This document shows, in pieces, positions 1-6,117 of a DNA stretch of 10,930 nt (positions are counted from its first letter, which is position 1; every line of letters begins with the position of its first letter). Source of the DNA: Prolixibacteraceae bacterium (lineage in GTDB: Bacteria > Bacteroidota > Bacteroidia > Bacteroidales > Prolixibacteraceae). The DNA lies in assembly GCA_014380255.1 (NCBI GenBank), contig JACMKG010000161.1, positions 1 to 10,930 of the forward strand. Reading direction: 5' to 3'. The translations under genes were made by a program, and so were the position numbers. A model generated the notes under the pieces. It was not told the DNA's origin. It searched no databases and was given only the letters and a program-made list of their open reading frames with translations.

Positions 1-53
1 CACGTAAGTAAAAAAAATAATCCCAACATTGAAAACAGCAATTTAGTCTTCAT
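1..53 (-). CDS. N-terminus of a secreted protein or lipoprotein (partial)
   Basis: An ATG at 53-51 on the minus strand opens a frame that leaves the window after 17 full codons. The peptide reads MKTKLLFSMLGLFFLLT: a positively charged start followed by an uninterrupted hydrophobic run, as in a signal peptide. The next codon begins TG, so it could be Cys or Trp (a stop is also formally possible). A Cys would give LLTC, a loose Bacteroidota-style lipobox. Its neighbour on the same strand, the DUF1648 protein, ends about 125 bp upstream. The function cannot be inferred from this fragment. An exported protein is likely but rests only on 17 residues. Confidence 0.5.
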   Translation of the reverse strand, partial: MKTKLLFSMLGLFFLLT

Positions 54-141
54 AGCCTGATGATTTTTGAGGTTTTAATCCTATAGATGTTAGATTATGT
101 TTTTTGGTTGCGTCTCCTTATTAGTGATAACGTTCAGAACT

Positions 142-164
142 GTATGCAGTAGCCAACTGCATAC
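142..164. repeat. Perfect 9-bp hairpin downstream of the DUF1648 gene
   Basis: GTATGCAGT (142-150) and ACTGCATAC (156-164) are perfect reverse complements separated by AGCCA. The hairpin lies just past the 3' end of the minus-strand DUF1648 gene, so it could slow or end its transcription. However, no T-run follows it on the minus strand, so it is not a canonical intrinsic terminator. Its function is unknown. Confidence 0.5.
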
Positions 165-179
165 TTCTTTTGTTCGTCT

Positions 180-665
180 TTATTTTGTCCTAACTGTTTT
201 TAATACAAAATATATCAATGAAGTAAAAAGTAATCCCATAGTCAAAGGTAAAAACCAAAACCCAAGACTATTCGTACTTTCTATTGTATTATATGCAATA
301 AATCCGAAAATTATAACAAAAATGAGTTTCAAATATCGATTCATTCTTGTGATATTTGAGTATTGTCTAAATGTATTCTCTTCTGTGATTTTGATCGGAT
401 AATTAAAAATGTGTGGGAACCTATTAGCTATTGTTATACCAACGAAAAGAATCGTTGCAATTAAGGGCAAAGTCAGAATATTTATCTTATTTCCAAATCT
501 ATCAATTTGTCCTGTTCCGTCATAATGTATTGGTATAGTGTCTGGCAAGTTTGAATAACTTGTAATTGCCAGTACCCAAATAGCTAATAAGGATAACCAA
601 CCGATAAGCTCAATTACTTTATCGGTTATGGTCAGTTCAATTTTTATTCTGGATCTTCCTTTCAT
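180..665 (-). CDS. DUF1648 family membrane protein
   Basis: This 161-residue protein is predicted to be an integral membrane protein with four hydrophobic segments, at about residues 20-37, 63-82, 111-128 and 136-155. Between the first two lies the DUF1648 signature at residues 40-60, beginning LPDTIPIHYDGTGQ and ending DRFGNK. This motif occurs in SdpI-like and related membrane proteins. In Bacillus, SdpI gives immunity to a toxic peptide, but most stand-alone DUF1648 proteins have no known role, so immunity is not claimed here. The N-terminus is charged (KGRSRIK) and there is no cleavable signal peptide. The ATG at 665 has no clear ribosome-binding site, which is usual in this phylum. The gene is monocistronic as far as can be seen, and its codon use matches the AT-rich surroundings. 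The family call is solid; the function is unknown. Confidence 0.8.
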   Translation of the reverse strand: MKGRSRIKIELTITDKVIELIGWLSLLAIWVLAITSYSNLPDTIPIHYDGTGQIDRFGNKINILTLPLIATILFVGITIANRFPHIFNYPIKITEENTFRQYSNITRMNRYLKLIFVIIFGFIAYNTIESTNSLGFWFLPLTMGLLFTSLIYFVLKTVRTK

Positions 666-804
666 TTTCGTCTCGAATTATCGACTATCAGCGGTCTGTT
701 AGTATTGGCTATAATATCTGTAAATCTGCCTCCAGTAGCGCTTATTTCCAATGTATGTTTAGTAGTTAATCTTTTTATAACAATCCATTTATAACATATC
801 CTTC

Positions 805-833
805 CAAAGCTAATTATTTAAATTATGATTCAA
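805..833 (-). promoter_or_regulatory. Possible Bacteroidota-type promoter for the DUF1648 gene
   Basis: On the minus strand TAGCTTTG (812-805) matches the Bacteroidota -7 consensus TAnnTTTG. A TTG (833-831) lies 18 nt further upstream, close to the usual spacing to the -33 box. This would give a leader of roughly 135 nt before the ATG at 665. The TTG lies inside the left terminal repeat of the MITE, so the insertion may have supplied part of the promoter. The match is short and could be chance in AT-rich DNA. Confidence 0.35.
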
Positions 834-1163
834 TGTCGTTTAGTTAATATTTTAATAAACAGAGAAAGGATAAGACCAAAGAAGTCAGTACCACGATTTC
901 GACATATAAAAATCTTATTTACGGTTTCTTTGATCTTAGTAACCGAACAGACACCCCTCAAACCCGATCTTATTTATCTTCTAATGAAATAGATAAGATT
1001 GGCGTACCGGGATTATTTGTGGTTACTAAGATGTTTTTTTAAAGTAAGATTTTAAAAAAGCACCATCCTATCCAAATTAAATGATTCCTTTTCAATTGCA
1101 ACCATTGAATGAACGATCTAAACATTCTTGTATTTCTAATTTCCTTAACTAAACGACATTGAA
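829..1163. mobile_element. 335-bp MITE with 19-bp TIRs and 6-bp target duplication
   Basis: The left end TTCAATGTCGTTTAGTTAA (829-847) and the right end (1145-1163) are perfect reverse complements over 19 bp. Directly outside both ends stands the same hexamer TTATGA (823-828 and 1164-1169), as expected of a target-site duplication. No open reading frame of useful length lies inside, so a transposase would have to act in trans. The interior folds back on itself in three nested stems: 909-920 with 1042-1053 (12 bp, one G-T), 933-944 with 1021-1032 (perfect 12 bp), and 964-977 with 989-1002. This is the structure of a miniature inverted-repeat transposable element. I cannot assign the parent insertion-sequence family. 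The perfect ends and duplication suggest a fairly recent insertion. Confidence 0.82.
933..1032. repeat. Nested fold-back stems in the MITE interior
   Basis: ATCTTAGTAACC (933-944) is perfectly complementary to 1021-1032. Within it, ATCTTATTTAT (967-977) pairs with ATAGATAAGAT (989-999) with one T-G pair, and extends outward to 964/1002. The inner loop closes again through TTC/GAA around TAAT. The two stems share the dyad at 982/983. As RNA or single-stranded DNA this would form one long interrupted hairpin, which fits the fold-back class of MITE. Confidence 0.75.
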
Positions 1164-1278
1164 TTATGATTCCCTAATATAAACCTGAAATAATAAATAT
1201 TTTCATAATTCTTCATCTAATTAACGTAACCTTTTATTTTATTTAGTCGTATCCGTGTTTAATTTCTAATGCAAACAT

Positions 1279-1476
1279 TCAATACAAACTCAATATATTC
1301 TCAATACCGATTCAATGGTTGACAGGTAGATTATAGGTACATTATAGGTAGATTATAGGTACATTATAGGTTCACTAACCTATGATCTACCTGTTAGCAT
1401 CCTGTTATCAACCCTTCAACCATTGAGGGAGTATTGAATGTGTATTGACTCTGTTTTGACTCTGTATCAATGGTTG
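1279..1476. repeat. Mirror-symmetric array of 11-bp units upstream of the DUF6266-like gene
   Basis: TCAAT recurs at 1279, 1290, 1301 and 1312. AGGT then recurs at 1324, 1335, 1346, 1357 and 1368, with full units AGGTA(G/C)ATTAT. On the other side, ACCT-like units stand at 1378, 1389, 1400 and 1411, and TTGA at 1423, 1434, 1445 and 1456. Every step within a run is exactly 11 bp. The two arms mirror each other about position 1369. Perfect inverted pairs include TCAATGGTTGA (1312-1322) with 1416-1426, ACAGGTAGAT (1322-1331) with 1385-1394, ATAGGTT (1366-1372) with 1377-1383, and ACATTCAATAC (1275-1285) with 1431-1441. A further TCAATGGTTG at 1467-1476 ends the array, 22 bp before the ATG at 1499. 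The 11-bp step is close to one helical turn, so all units face the same side of the DNA. The function is unknown. Confidence 0.88.
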
Positions 1477-1498
1477 GATTTACTAATACATAAAGGTT

Positions 1499-2122
1499 AT
1501 GGCTAAAGTTATGGACGGAGCAAGTGCAAAGCTCTCGGGAAAGGCAGACGGAAGGGTTTATGTGCAGTTTAACGGCGGAACCTATACCCGCAGGCTACCA
1601 AGGCGCACCAAGGATTCTACATCACCGGGCATGCTGAAAAACCAGCAGCGCTTCAGGGAGGTCAACAGTTTTTGCAATCAGTTTAAAGAATCGGTCATCC
1701 CGCAGATTTGGAAAGGGGCGGCTCAAAGGATGAGTGGCTATGCCCTTTTCCTGAAATCGAACATGGTAGCTTTCGGGGTAGATGGCAGTGTGGTGGATGT
1801 GAAAAAGATAAAGCTATCCACCGGGAAACTTTCCTTCCCGGAAGGGTTTGAAGCACACCGTTCAGAAGTGAATAGCCACAGGATTGATGTAAGTTGGCCC
1901 AAGGAGATGAATGTGGGAGGAATTCACCTGAAGGATGAACTGATGGTGATCAGCTCTGACAATGGCTTGTATTCAGATATTACGGCTACGGGCATTACCA
2001 AGGCAGATTTGAAGGGAAGTTTTGAACTACCTGAGCTAACCGTTGAGGGAGCTCATCTTTACCTTTTCTTTTGTTCTAAGGATCACAGGGATTATTCGGA
2101 GAGCGTTTGCATAGAGATTTAA
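1499..2122 (+). CDS. DUF6266-like protein of unknown function
   Basis: This 207-residue protein has no signal peptide or membrane segment. Its N-terminal part (residues 1-92) carries the pattern SGKADGRVYVQFNGGTYTRR, then LP, then a Pro/Gln-rich turn (SPGMLKNQQRF, 42-52), a segment around IWKGAAQRMSGYALFLKSN (70-88) and AF. This matches the layout I know for DUF6266, a Bacteroidota family of about 200 residues with no known function. The C-terminal half (about 100-207) looks like an all-beta, immunoglobulin-like domain (RIDVSWP, DELMVISSDN, LYLFFCSKDHRDYSESVCIEI). The ATG follows AAAGG closely. The G+C content is visibly higher than in the very AT-rich upstream DNA, hinting at a different history. 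The gene sits between the 11-bp palindromic array and a hairpin repeat cluster. No catalytic motif is visible. The family call comes from remembered patterns, not a search. Confidence 0.65.
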   Translation: MAKVMDGASAKLSGKADGRVYVQFNGGTYTRRLPRRTKDSTSPGMLKNQQRFREVNSFCNQFKESVIPQIWKGAAQRMSGYALFLKSNMVAFGVDGSVVDVKKIKLSTGKLSFPEGFEAHRSEVNSHRIDVSWPKEMNVGGIHLKDELMVISSDNGLYSDITATGITKADLKGSFELPELTVEGAHLYLFFCSKDHRDYSESVCIEI

Positions 2123-2135
2123 GTGTAGGCAAGGC

Positions 2136-2217
2136 GAATGGCAAGCGGGGATAAGATGGAATACACTCCAGGTTAATGTCACCGCTAACGCGGCTTTGGG
2201 TGCGTGGCTTGCCATTC
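2136..2217. repeat. Long-range 11-bp inverted repeat after the DUF6266-like gene
   Basis: GAATGGCAAGC (2136-2146) is the perfect reverse complement of GCTTGCCATTC (2207-2217). Between them lie a small hairpin, TGGA/TCCA (2157-2160 with 2167-2170), and the first CCGC-TAAC-GCGG hairpin. The outer stem begins 14 bp after the stop codon, so it could fold at the end of the mRNA. There is no T-run, so it is not a clear terminator. Confidence 0.65.
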
Positions 2218-2310
2218 TACCATACTATAACCGCTAACGCGGCTATCCAGGTGCGTTGCACTGCCAATATGGTAGAACCAATCTGATAGCACGTCTTTTT
2301 AGGTGCGTAG
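2181..2310. repeat. Three diverging copies of a ~49-bp hairpin-bearing repeat
   Basis: ACCGCTAACGCGGCT occurs at 2181-2195 and again at 2230-2244, 49 bp apart. A degenerate third copy starts near 2281 (ATCTGATAGCACGTCT). Each copy is followed by GGTGCGT, at 2199, 2250 and 2302. CCGC-TAAC-GCGG and GTGC-GTT/GTA-GCAC are small hairpins. In addition TTCTACCATA (2215-2224) pairs perfectly with TATGGTAGAA (2268-2277) around the second copy. The arrangement resembles dispersed intergenic palindromic repeats. No protein explains it. It is distinctly richer in G+C than the neighbouring spacers. Confidence 0.75.
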
Positions 2311-2354
2311 CACAGACAGTATAATAAAACTTGTATTTGTTTTATCGCAGGTTC

Positions 2355-2447
2355 AAATAGAAAAGGTTGGTTTCTGATATTCAGTATGGAGGTGCATTCT
2401 ATCTTTCTCAGCAAGAAGGATTAATAATCAGACCAAATTATTCTCAT
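2355..2447 (-). pseudogene. Decayed RelE/ParE-type toxin remnant
   Basis: Four nucleotides after the antitoxin stop, an ATG at 2447-2445 starts MRIIWSDY and then hits TAA (2423-2421). Short N-termini of the kind M-(K/R)-(V/I)-I-W-(S/T)-(D/E)-(F/Y) are typical of Bacteroidota RelE/ParE-family toxins of about 95-100 residues. In the same frame past the stop comes LLRKIECTSILNIRNQP, which loosely resembles the usual toxin end (IYRV...VFDTRQNP). Roughly 60 central residues are missing. I infer an internal deletion that left start and end fused with a stop. The head is a good match; the tail match is weak and could be coincidence. Confidence 0.5.
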
Positions 2448-2451
2448 GGCA

Positions 2452-2694
2452 TTACCAATTTTCAGATTCTTTTTCCAATTGTTCCTGTGTTTTGAATTGG
2501 CCTGCCTGGTAATCTTGGTTTGATTGTTTTGCTCTTGCTAAAAGCTGTCTTTTAGTAAAAGGTTTTAAATCCATTTTATCTTCTAATTGATTCTGGCTCT
2601 CCATAATCGTAGATTCTATTTTACTAAAAGCCTTCTCGTCCTGCAGATTAATCAGGTATTTAATGGCATTCAATTTTCTGGTTTGTAAATCCAT
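2452..2694 (-). CDS. Small antitoxin-like protein
   Basis: The protein has 80 residues from the ATG at 2694, starting MDLQTRKLNAIKYLINLQDE. It is highly charged and mostly helical in appearance, with a C-terminal stretch PFTKRQLLARAKQSNQDY followed by TQEQLEKESENW. This is the usual layout of antitoxins paired with RelE/ParE toxins in Bacteroidota: a leucine- and isoleucine-rich N-terminal half and a lysine/glutamate-rich toxin-binding tail ending in W. An upstream in-frame ATG at 2772 would add 26 hydrophobic residues, but a TAnnTTTG promoter element at 2718-2711 lies between the two, so I chose 2694. The toxin that should follow appears broken, leaving an orphan antitoxin. Such proteins normally bind and neutralise the toxin; DNA binding is not evident from the sequence. 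Confidence 0.65.
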   Translation of the reverse strand: MDLQTRKLNAIKYLINLQDEKAFSKIESTIMESQNQLEDKMDLKPFTKRQLLARAKQSNQDYQAGQFKTQEQLEKESENW

Positions 2695-2710
2695 TTTATT
2701 TGTTTTTAAA

Positions 2711-2718
2711 CAAAGATA
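2711..2718 (-). promoter_or_regulatory. TAnnTTTG -7 element of the antitoxin gene
   Basis: TATCTTTG on the minus strand matches the Bacteroidota -7 consensus TAnnTTTG and ends 16 nt before the ATG at 2694. Transcription would start about 10-12 nt before that ATG, which decides the start against the longer frame from 2772. No convincing -33 TTG at the usual spacing was found. Confidence 0.45.
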
Positions 2719-2836
2719 CAATACAATGAACAAAATACGGCTCAAGTAAAAGATTTGGTGAAGGATTTTCATTCTAAAAAGTTAATCGGTTAATCCTTAT
2801 TTCATTTTTTTACCTTCGATAAACTTCATTAAGGAA

Positions 2837-2991
2837 CCCTTATTTTTTGCCATTCCCTTAGTAGCCAGAATGACCACTCATAAACCCCACCCTTATTACC
2901 CTTATTTTGAACTGTTGATTTGGATAAGGGTGATAAGGGTGGATAAATGTAGGCAATTCATTGGCTACTAAGGGATATTGATTGATAAGGG
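2837..2991. repeat. Long palindromic array of CCCTTAT units
   Basis: CCACCCTTATTACCCTTAT (2887-2905) pairs with 2924-2942 over 19 positions with a single T-G pair, around an 18-nt loop. Outside it, CCCTTAGTAGCCA (2855-2867) is the perfect complement of 2962-2974, on exactly the same dyad (2914/2915). Outside that, CCCTTAT (2837-2843) matches ATAAGGG (2985-2991), one base off register. The short unit (C)CCTTA(T/G) thus occurs four times on the left arm and four times inverted on the right, with 9-bp steps in the inner pairs. The array fills the space between the nuclease 3' end and the antitoxin gene. The structure is obvious; its role is unknown. The rest of 2695-3141 shows nothing else. Confidence 0.88.
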
Positions 2992-3141
2992 TAGGAAAAA
3001 CAGGCGGATTAGTATAAAATTCCAAAAACATTCTGAAGGAAAGAAACCTATTATTTTATTTCCCACTCATTGCACTTAATCCCTAAATACACCAAAAATC
3101 GTATCAGTTTTTTCACTCATATAGAGAATGATTAACTCCCC

Positions 3142-5985
3142 TTATCTTCTGCAAATCTTGTTATACGAGCAATAGCTGCATTTCTGCAGGTCTTTGGTCT
3201 GATCAAAGGTATTGTTTACACTGAACATTTCGGATAAAACGGCTGAAAAGATACCGCTGAATTCACTCTCCACACGCTGGAAGGATAGCTTTTCACCCTG
3301 ATACATGACATTGGGAACAAACTCATCGTCAAACAGATCATCCAGCTTGTAAATGGCCGGGAAGATGGCCTTGTGCTGTTCAGTACGGTTCACAATGTCA
3401 GAATAGATCAGGGTCTGGAAGATCTCTTTTCTTCTGTCAGGACCAGAACGGTCAACCAGCTGAAGCCATTCTTTGAAATCAAGCTTCATGTTGCGACCTG
3501 TTTTATAGTCGATGATCCTTAATCCCTCATCGGTCTGATCAAGCCGGTCGATGATACCGCCGATGTTCAGCTGATGCATTTTCCCATCTGCCTCTACCTG
3601 ATATTTGGCAGCATATTCCTTTTCAAGGCCGATAATCTTAAAGGGGGCGAACTTGATATCGTTTTCCAATAGCTGATGAATGTAGTCCTTCATATGAGAG
3701 GCTATCAGGATGCTTTGTCCGCCAAGCTCAAACTTCGGAATTTCTTCCATCGTTATCTGGTTGTACTTGATAGCAATAGCCTGCAGGATCACTTCTTCAA
3801 TACGGCGGTTATCGGCCCTTAAGAGCTTTAATGCTGAAGCTTCCACTATCTTGTTTTCAAAAGGCCTGTACAGAAGCTCAATGGCATAATGGAACAGGTT
3901 ACCAAACAGCACCGCATCAATTTCTTCCTTCAGTTCATCTTTTTCCTGGATATCGGCAATGTATTTATAGTAGAACTTCAGTTTACAATCCAGGTAAACA
4001 TTGATGGCACTCGGACTTAATTTGCGTTCCCCATAAGTAGCCAGTAATTTCTCGATATGGGTATTGTTAGTTTCAATGCGGATAGGCTCGTTGGAACTTC
4101 CTTTAAAATTGAAGCTAAGGTTCAACTCTTCCACTTCAAAATCAGAATCATACATCAGCTGGTAAAGGAAACGGCTTCTTTCGGAAGTATTGACCCCTTC
4201 CGTATTTGAATTGTAGACCATGACCGTCTTTTCCGATCGCTGGATCAGGCGGTAAAAGTAATAGGCATACAAGGCATCACGATCTTCGTAGGTAGGCATG
4301 CCAAACCCTTTCCGTAGGTGATAAGGAACGAACGAATGCCCGGGAGCTATGCGTGGTAAAAAGCCTTCATTGGCCGAAAAGAGAACGAGGTTTTCAAAAT
4401 CAAGCCCCCTTGTTTCAAGCAGGCCCATAATCTGTAATCCACTAAGAGGCTCCCCTTCAAAGGGAACAGTTATGCGACGCATGCTTTGATCGAGCAAGCG
4501 GATCAGTATCTTAACCGGGAAATCAGGAACATTTAATGCCGTAAGGGTATCTTTTAACCGCTGCACGGCAAGGAAAGCCTGGAAGAGGTATTCCGCTTCA
4601 AGCTTCACCTGATCATTAACTGTACTGTCAAACTTGATGGCAAGATCGTTCAGTATGTCCAGGAAATAATTCAGCATATCCAACCAGGTATCCTGGCGGG
4701 TAAATATCTTTTGAACGAAAGGATTCAGGTTTAGCTCCTCTGCCTCCAGATACACCTTGTTCCTTCGGTATATGCCCGAAACAAAGGTTTTAATGGCCGC
4801 ATCAACTACAAACTGGTGATTAAGTAGAGCGACTACCGGCTTGTGATAGAACAAGGCCGACTTGCCTGACTTGCGGATGTTTTTCTGAAGGCTGATCAGC
4901 TGCGAAATAAAGCCGTATACAGGCGTATTTACAAACGGATAACCCATAGTGATGTTGATGTCCGAAAAGTTCTTCCCTACAGCCGAAATGACAGGTATCA
5001 GCAGGTTCTCGTCTGCCAGTACAAAGGCGGTATTGTCAAACCGGCTGGTGATATCAAAGTTTTTTACCACCTGCGGAATATTGATAGCCTGGGCCTGGGT
5101 GATGTTCCCCGGTACAGACACCATTGTGATTTTGCGGTCTTTTGGGCGTAGACCCTTTTCCAGTTTGAAATCCTTTGGAGCAGGAAACGAAATCGTGTTC
5201 GTTTGAAGGAAGCGACCTGCTTCATTCTCCGGATCTTTCATATAGAACTCATCATAGTCCCAGAAGTACATGGCCCTTTTGGCATTATCGAGTTTTTTGA
5301 AAATCTTACGCTCACAGTTATTCAACGCGTTGAAGCCGATAAATACATATTTCTTCGCTTTCAGGTTTTCGGGCACCTGCTCATTGAATGCTTCGGCCAC
5401 CTCACGGCACATCATTCCTGAATAACCTATTTGCTCCTTGCGCAGTGACTCTTTAAACTGGTGATAAATCGTAGCCAGTTTAATCCATATACCGATAAAC
5501 TTTTCCTTGTTGAATGAATGTGGTACTTTTTCAAGGTTTCCCCAGAATTCCTCGATAGCCTTTTTCTGCTCATCAGTCAGATAGTCAAACTGGTTTTCAA
5601 GATCTTTTAAGTCAGCGATATTTCTGAACAAGTCATTGGCATCCAGCAGGTATTTATCGACGTCATCAAAGTCAGAAATAAGAATTTCACCCCAGAAGAA
5701 AAACTCATCTAAGGGTTCGTGGTGCCCCGTAACCTTACTATACACTTCCTGAAGCTTAAGCACAAGGGTGACCAGATCAGCCTGCTGCAGTTCAGTAACC
5801 GAGGTCATCAGTTCGTGAATGGTAATCACCTCAGGCGACAGCATGGGCGTATCCACCAGTTCGTTCAGATAGGCGGTAAAGAATATTCCTGTTCTCCTTC
5901 CCGGAAAAACAAGGCAGTAGTCGCTCAGATCAGAGCGGTATGTAGTATATAAATAGTTAGCAACTTGTTTTAAAAAAGGACTCAT
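3142..5985 (-). CDS. AddB-like PD-(D/E)XK exonuclease with Fe-S cysteines
   Basis: This 947-residue cytoplasmic protein resembles the AddB subunit of AddAB helicase-nucleases, which process double-strand DNA ends for recombination. Residues 26-36 (VFPGRRTGIFF) sit where AddB proteins have a helicase-like ATP site, but the GKT/GKS of a true Walker A is absent, so helicase activity is unlikely. LETRGLDFENLVLFSANEGFLP (about 523-544) is the UvrD-like motif region. The C-terminal RecB-type nuclease has H699, D813 (GGIIDR), D826 and K828 (IIDYKTG), Q857 and Y861 (QTLIY), so the full catalytic set is present. Cysteines C667 and C936, C939, C945 (CSYC then CRR) match the four-cysteine iron-sulfur staple of AddB. 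No AddA helicase gene is in the window. Both adjacent spacers carry palindromic arrays. The nuclease domain is confident; calling it a true AddB partner is inference. Confidence 0.87.
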   Translation of the reverse strand: MSPFLKQVANYLYTTYRSDLSDYCLVFPGRRTGIFFTAYLNELVDTPMLSPEVITIHELMTSVTELQQADLVTLVLKLQEVYSKVTGHHEPLDEFFFWGEILISDFDDVDKYLLDANDLFRNIADLKDLENQFDYLTDEQKKAIEEFWGNLEKVPHSFNKEKFIGIWIKLATIYHQFKESLRKEQIGYSGMMCREVAEAFNEQVPENLKAKKYVFIGFNALNNCERKIFKKLDNAKRAMYFWDYDEFYMKDPENEAGRFLQTNTISFPAPKDFKLEKGLRPKDRKITMVSVPGNITQAQAINIPQVVKNFDITSRFDNTAFVLADENLLIPVISAVGKNFSDINITMGYPFVNTPVYGFISQLISLQKNIRKSGKSALFYHKPVVALLNHQFVVDAAIKTFVSGIYRRNKVYLEAEELNLNPFVQKIFTRQDTWLDMLNYFLDILNDLAIKFDSTVNDQVKLEAEYLFQAFLAVQRLKDTLTALNVPDFPVKILIRLLDQSMRRITVPFEGEPLSGLQIMGLLETRGLDFENLVLFSANEGFLPRIAPGHSFVPYHLRKGFGMPTYEDRDALYAYYFYRLIQRSEKTVMVYNSNTEGVNTSERSRFLYQLMYDSDFEVEELNLSFNFKGSSNEPIRIETNNTHIEKLLATYGERKLSPSAINVYLDCKLKFYYKYIADIQEKDELKEEIDAVLFGNLFHYAIELLYRPFENKIVEASALKLLRADNRRIEEVILQAIAIKYNQITMEEIPKFELGGQSILIASHMKDYIHQLLENDIKFAPFKIIGLEKEYAAKYQVEADGKMHQLNIGGIIDRLDQTDEGLRIIDYKTGRNMKLDFKEWLQLVDRSGPDRRKEIFQTLIYSDIVNRTEQHKAIFPAIYKLDDLFDDEFVPNVMYQGEKLSFQRVESEFSGIFSAVLSEMFSVNNTFDQTKDLQKCSYCSYNKICRR

Positions 5986-6032
5986 ATTGAGATATTAAGT
6001 AAGGAAATAGTCCCTTAATTTTTTATTGGAGA

Positions 6033-6040
6033 CAAAATTA
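6033..6040 (-). promoter_or_regulatory. TAnnTTTG -7 element of the nuclease gene
   Basis: TAATTTTG on the minus strand matches the TAnnTTTG consensus and lies about 47 nt upstream of the ATG at 5985. No clear -33 TTG at the right distance is visible, so this is a tentative promoter. Confidence 0.35.
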
Positions 6041-6117
6041 ACTAAAAAGAAAAGTATTACCTATTAACCTGAGTACGATATAATCGAAAGTGCCTGGATA
6101 AAGCAACAGAGAGACAA

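Noticed and set aside
97..402. A plus-strand frame of 101 codons
   Set aside because: It lies opposite the DUF1648 gene for most of its length and has no recognisable protein pattern; it is a shadow of the minus-strand gene.
829..1163. An integron attC site or other recombination site
   Set aside because: The 19-bp perfect ends and flanking TTATGA duplication fit transposition; no integrase or cassette structure is present.
1279..1476. A CRISPR array
   Set aside because: Units are only 11 bp with no separate spacers, the second half is the reverse complement of the first, and there are no cas genes.
2217..2414. A minus-strand frame of 65 codons as an independent gene
   Set aside because: It runs through the hairpin repeat cluster and its start is the in-frame continuation after the stop in the toxin remnant; it does not look like a real protein of its own.
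2695..2772. A longer antitoxin with a 26-residue hydrophobic N-terminus from the ATG at 2772
   Set aside because: The extra part crosses the likely TAnnTTTG promoter element at 2718-2711, and antitoxins of this type normally begin at the M-D-L-Q position.
2837..2991. A simple intrinsic terminator for the nuclease gene
   Set aside because: The palindrome starts about 150 bp past the stop, is far longer than a terminator, and has no T-run directly after the stem.
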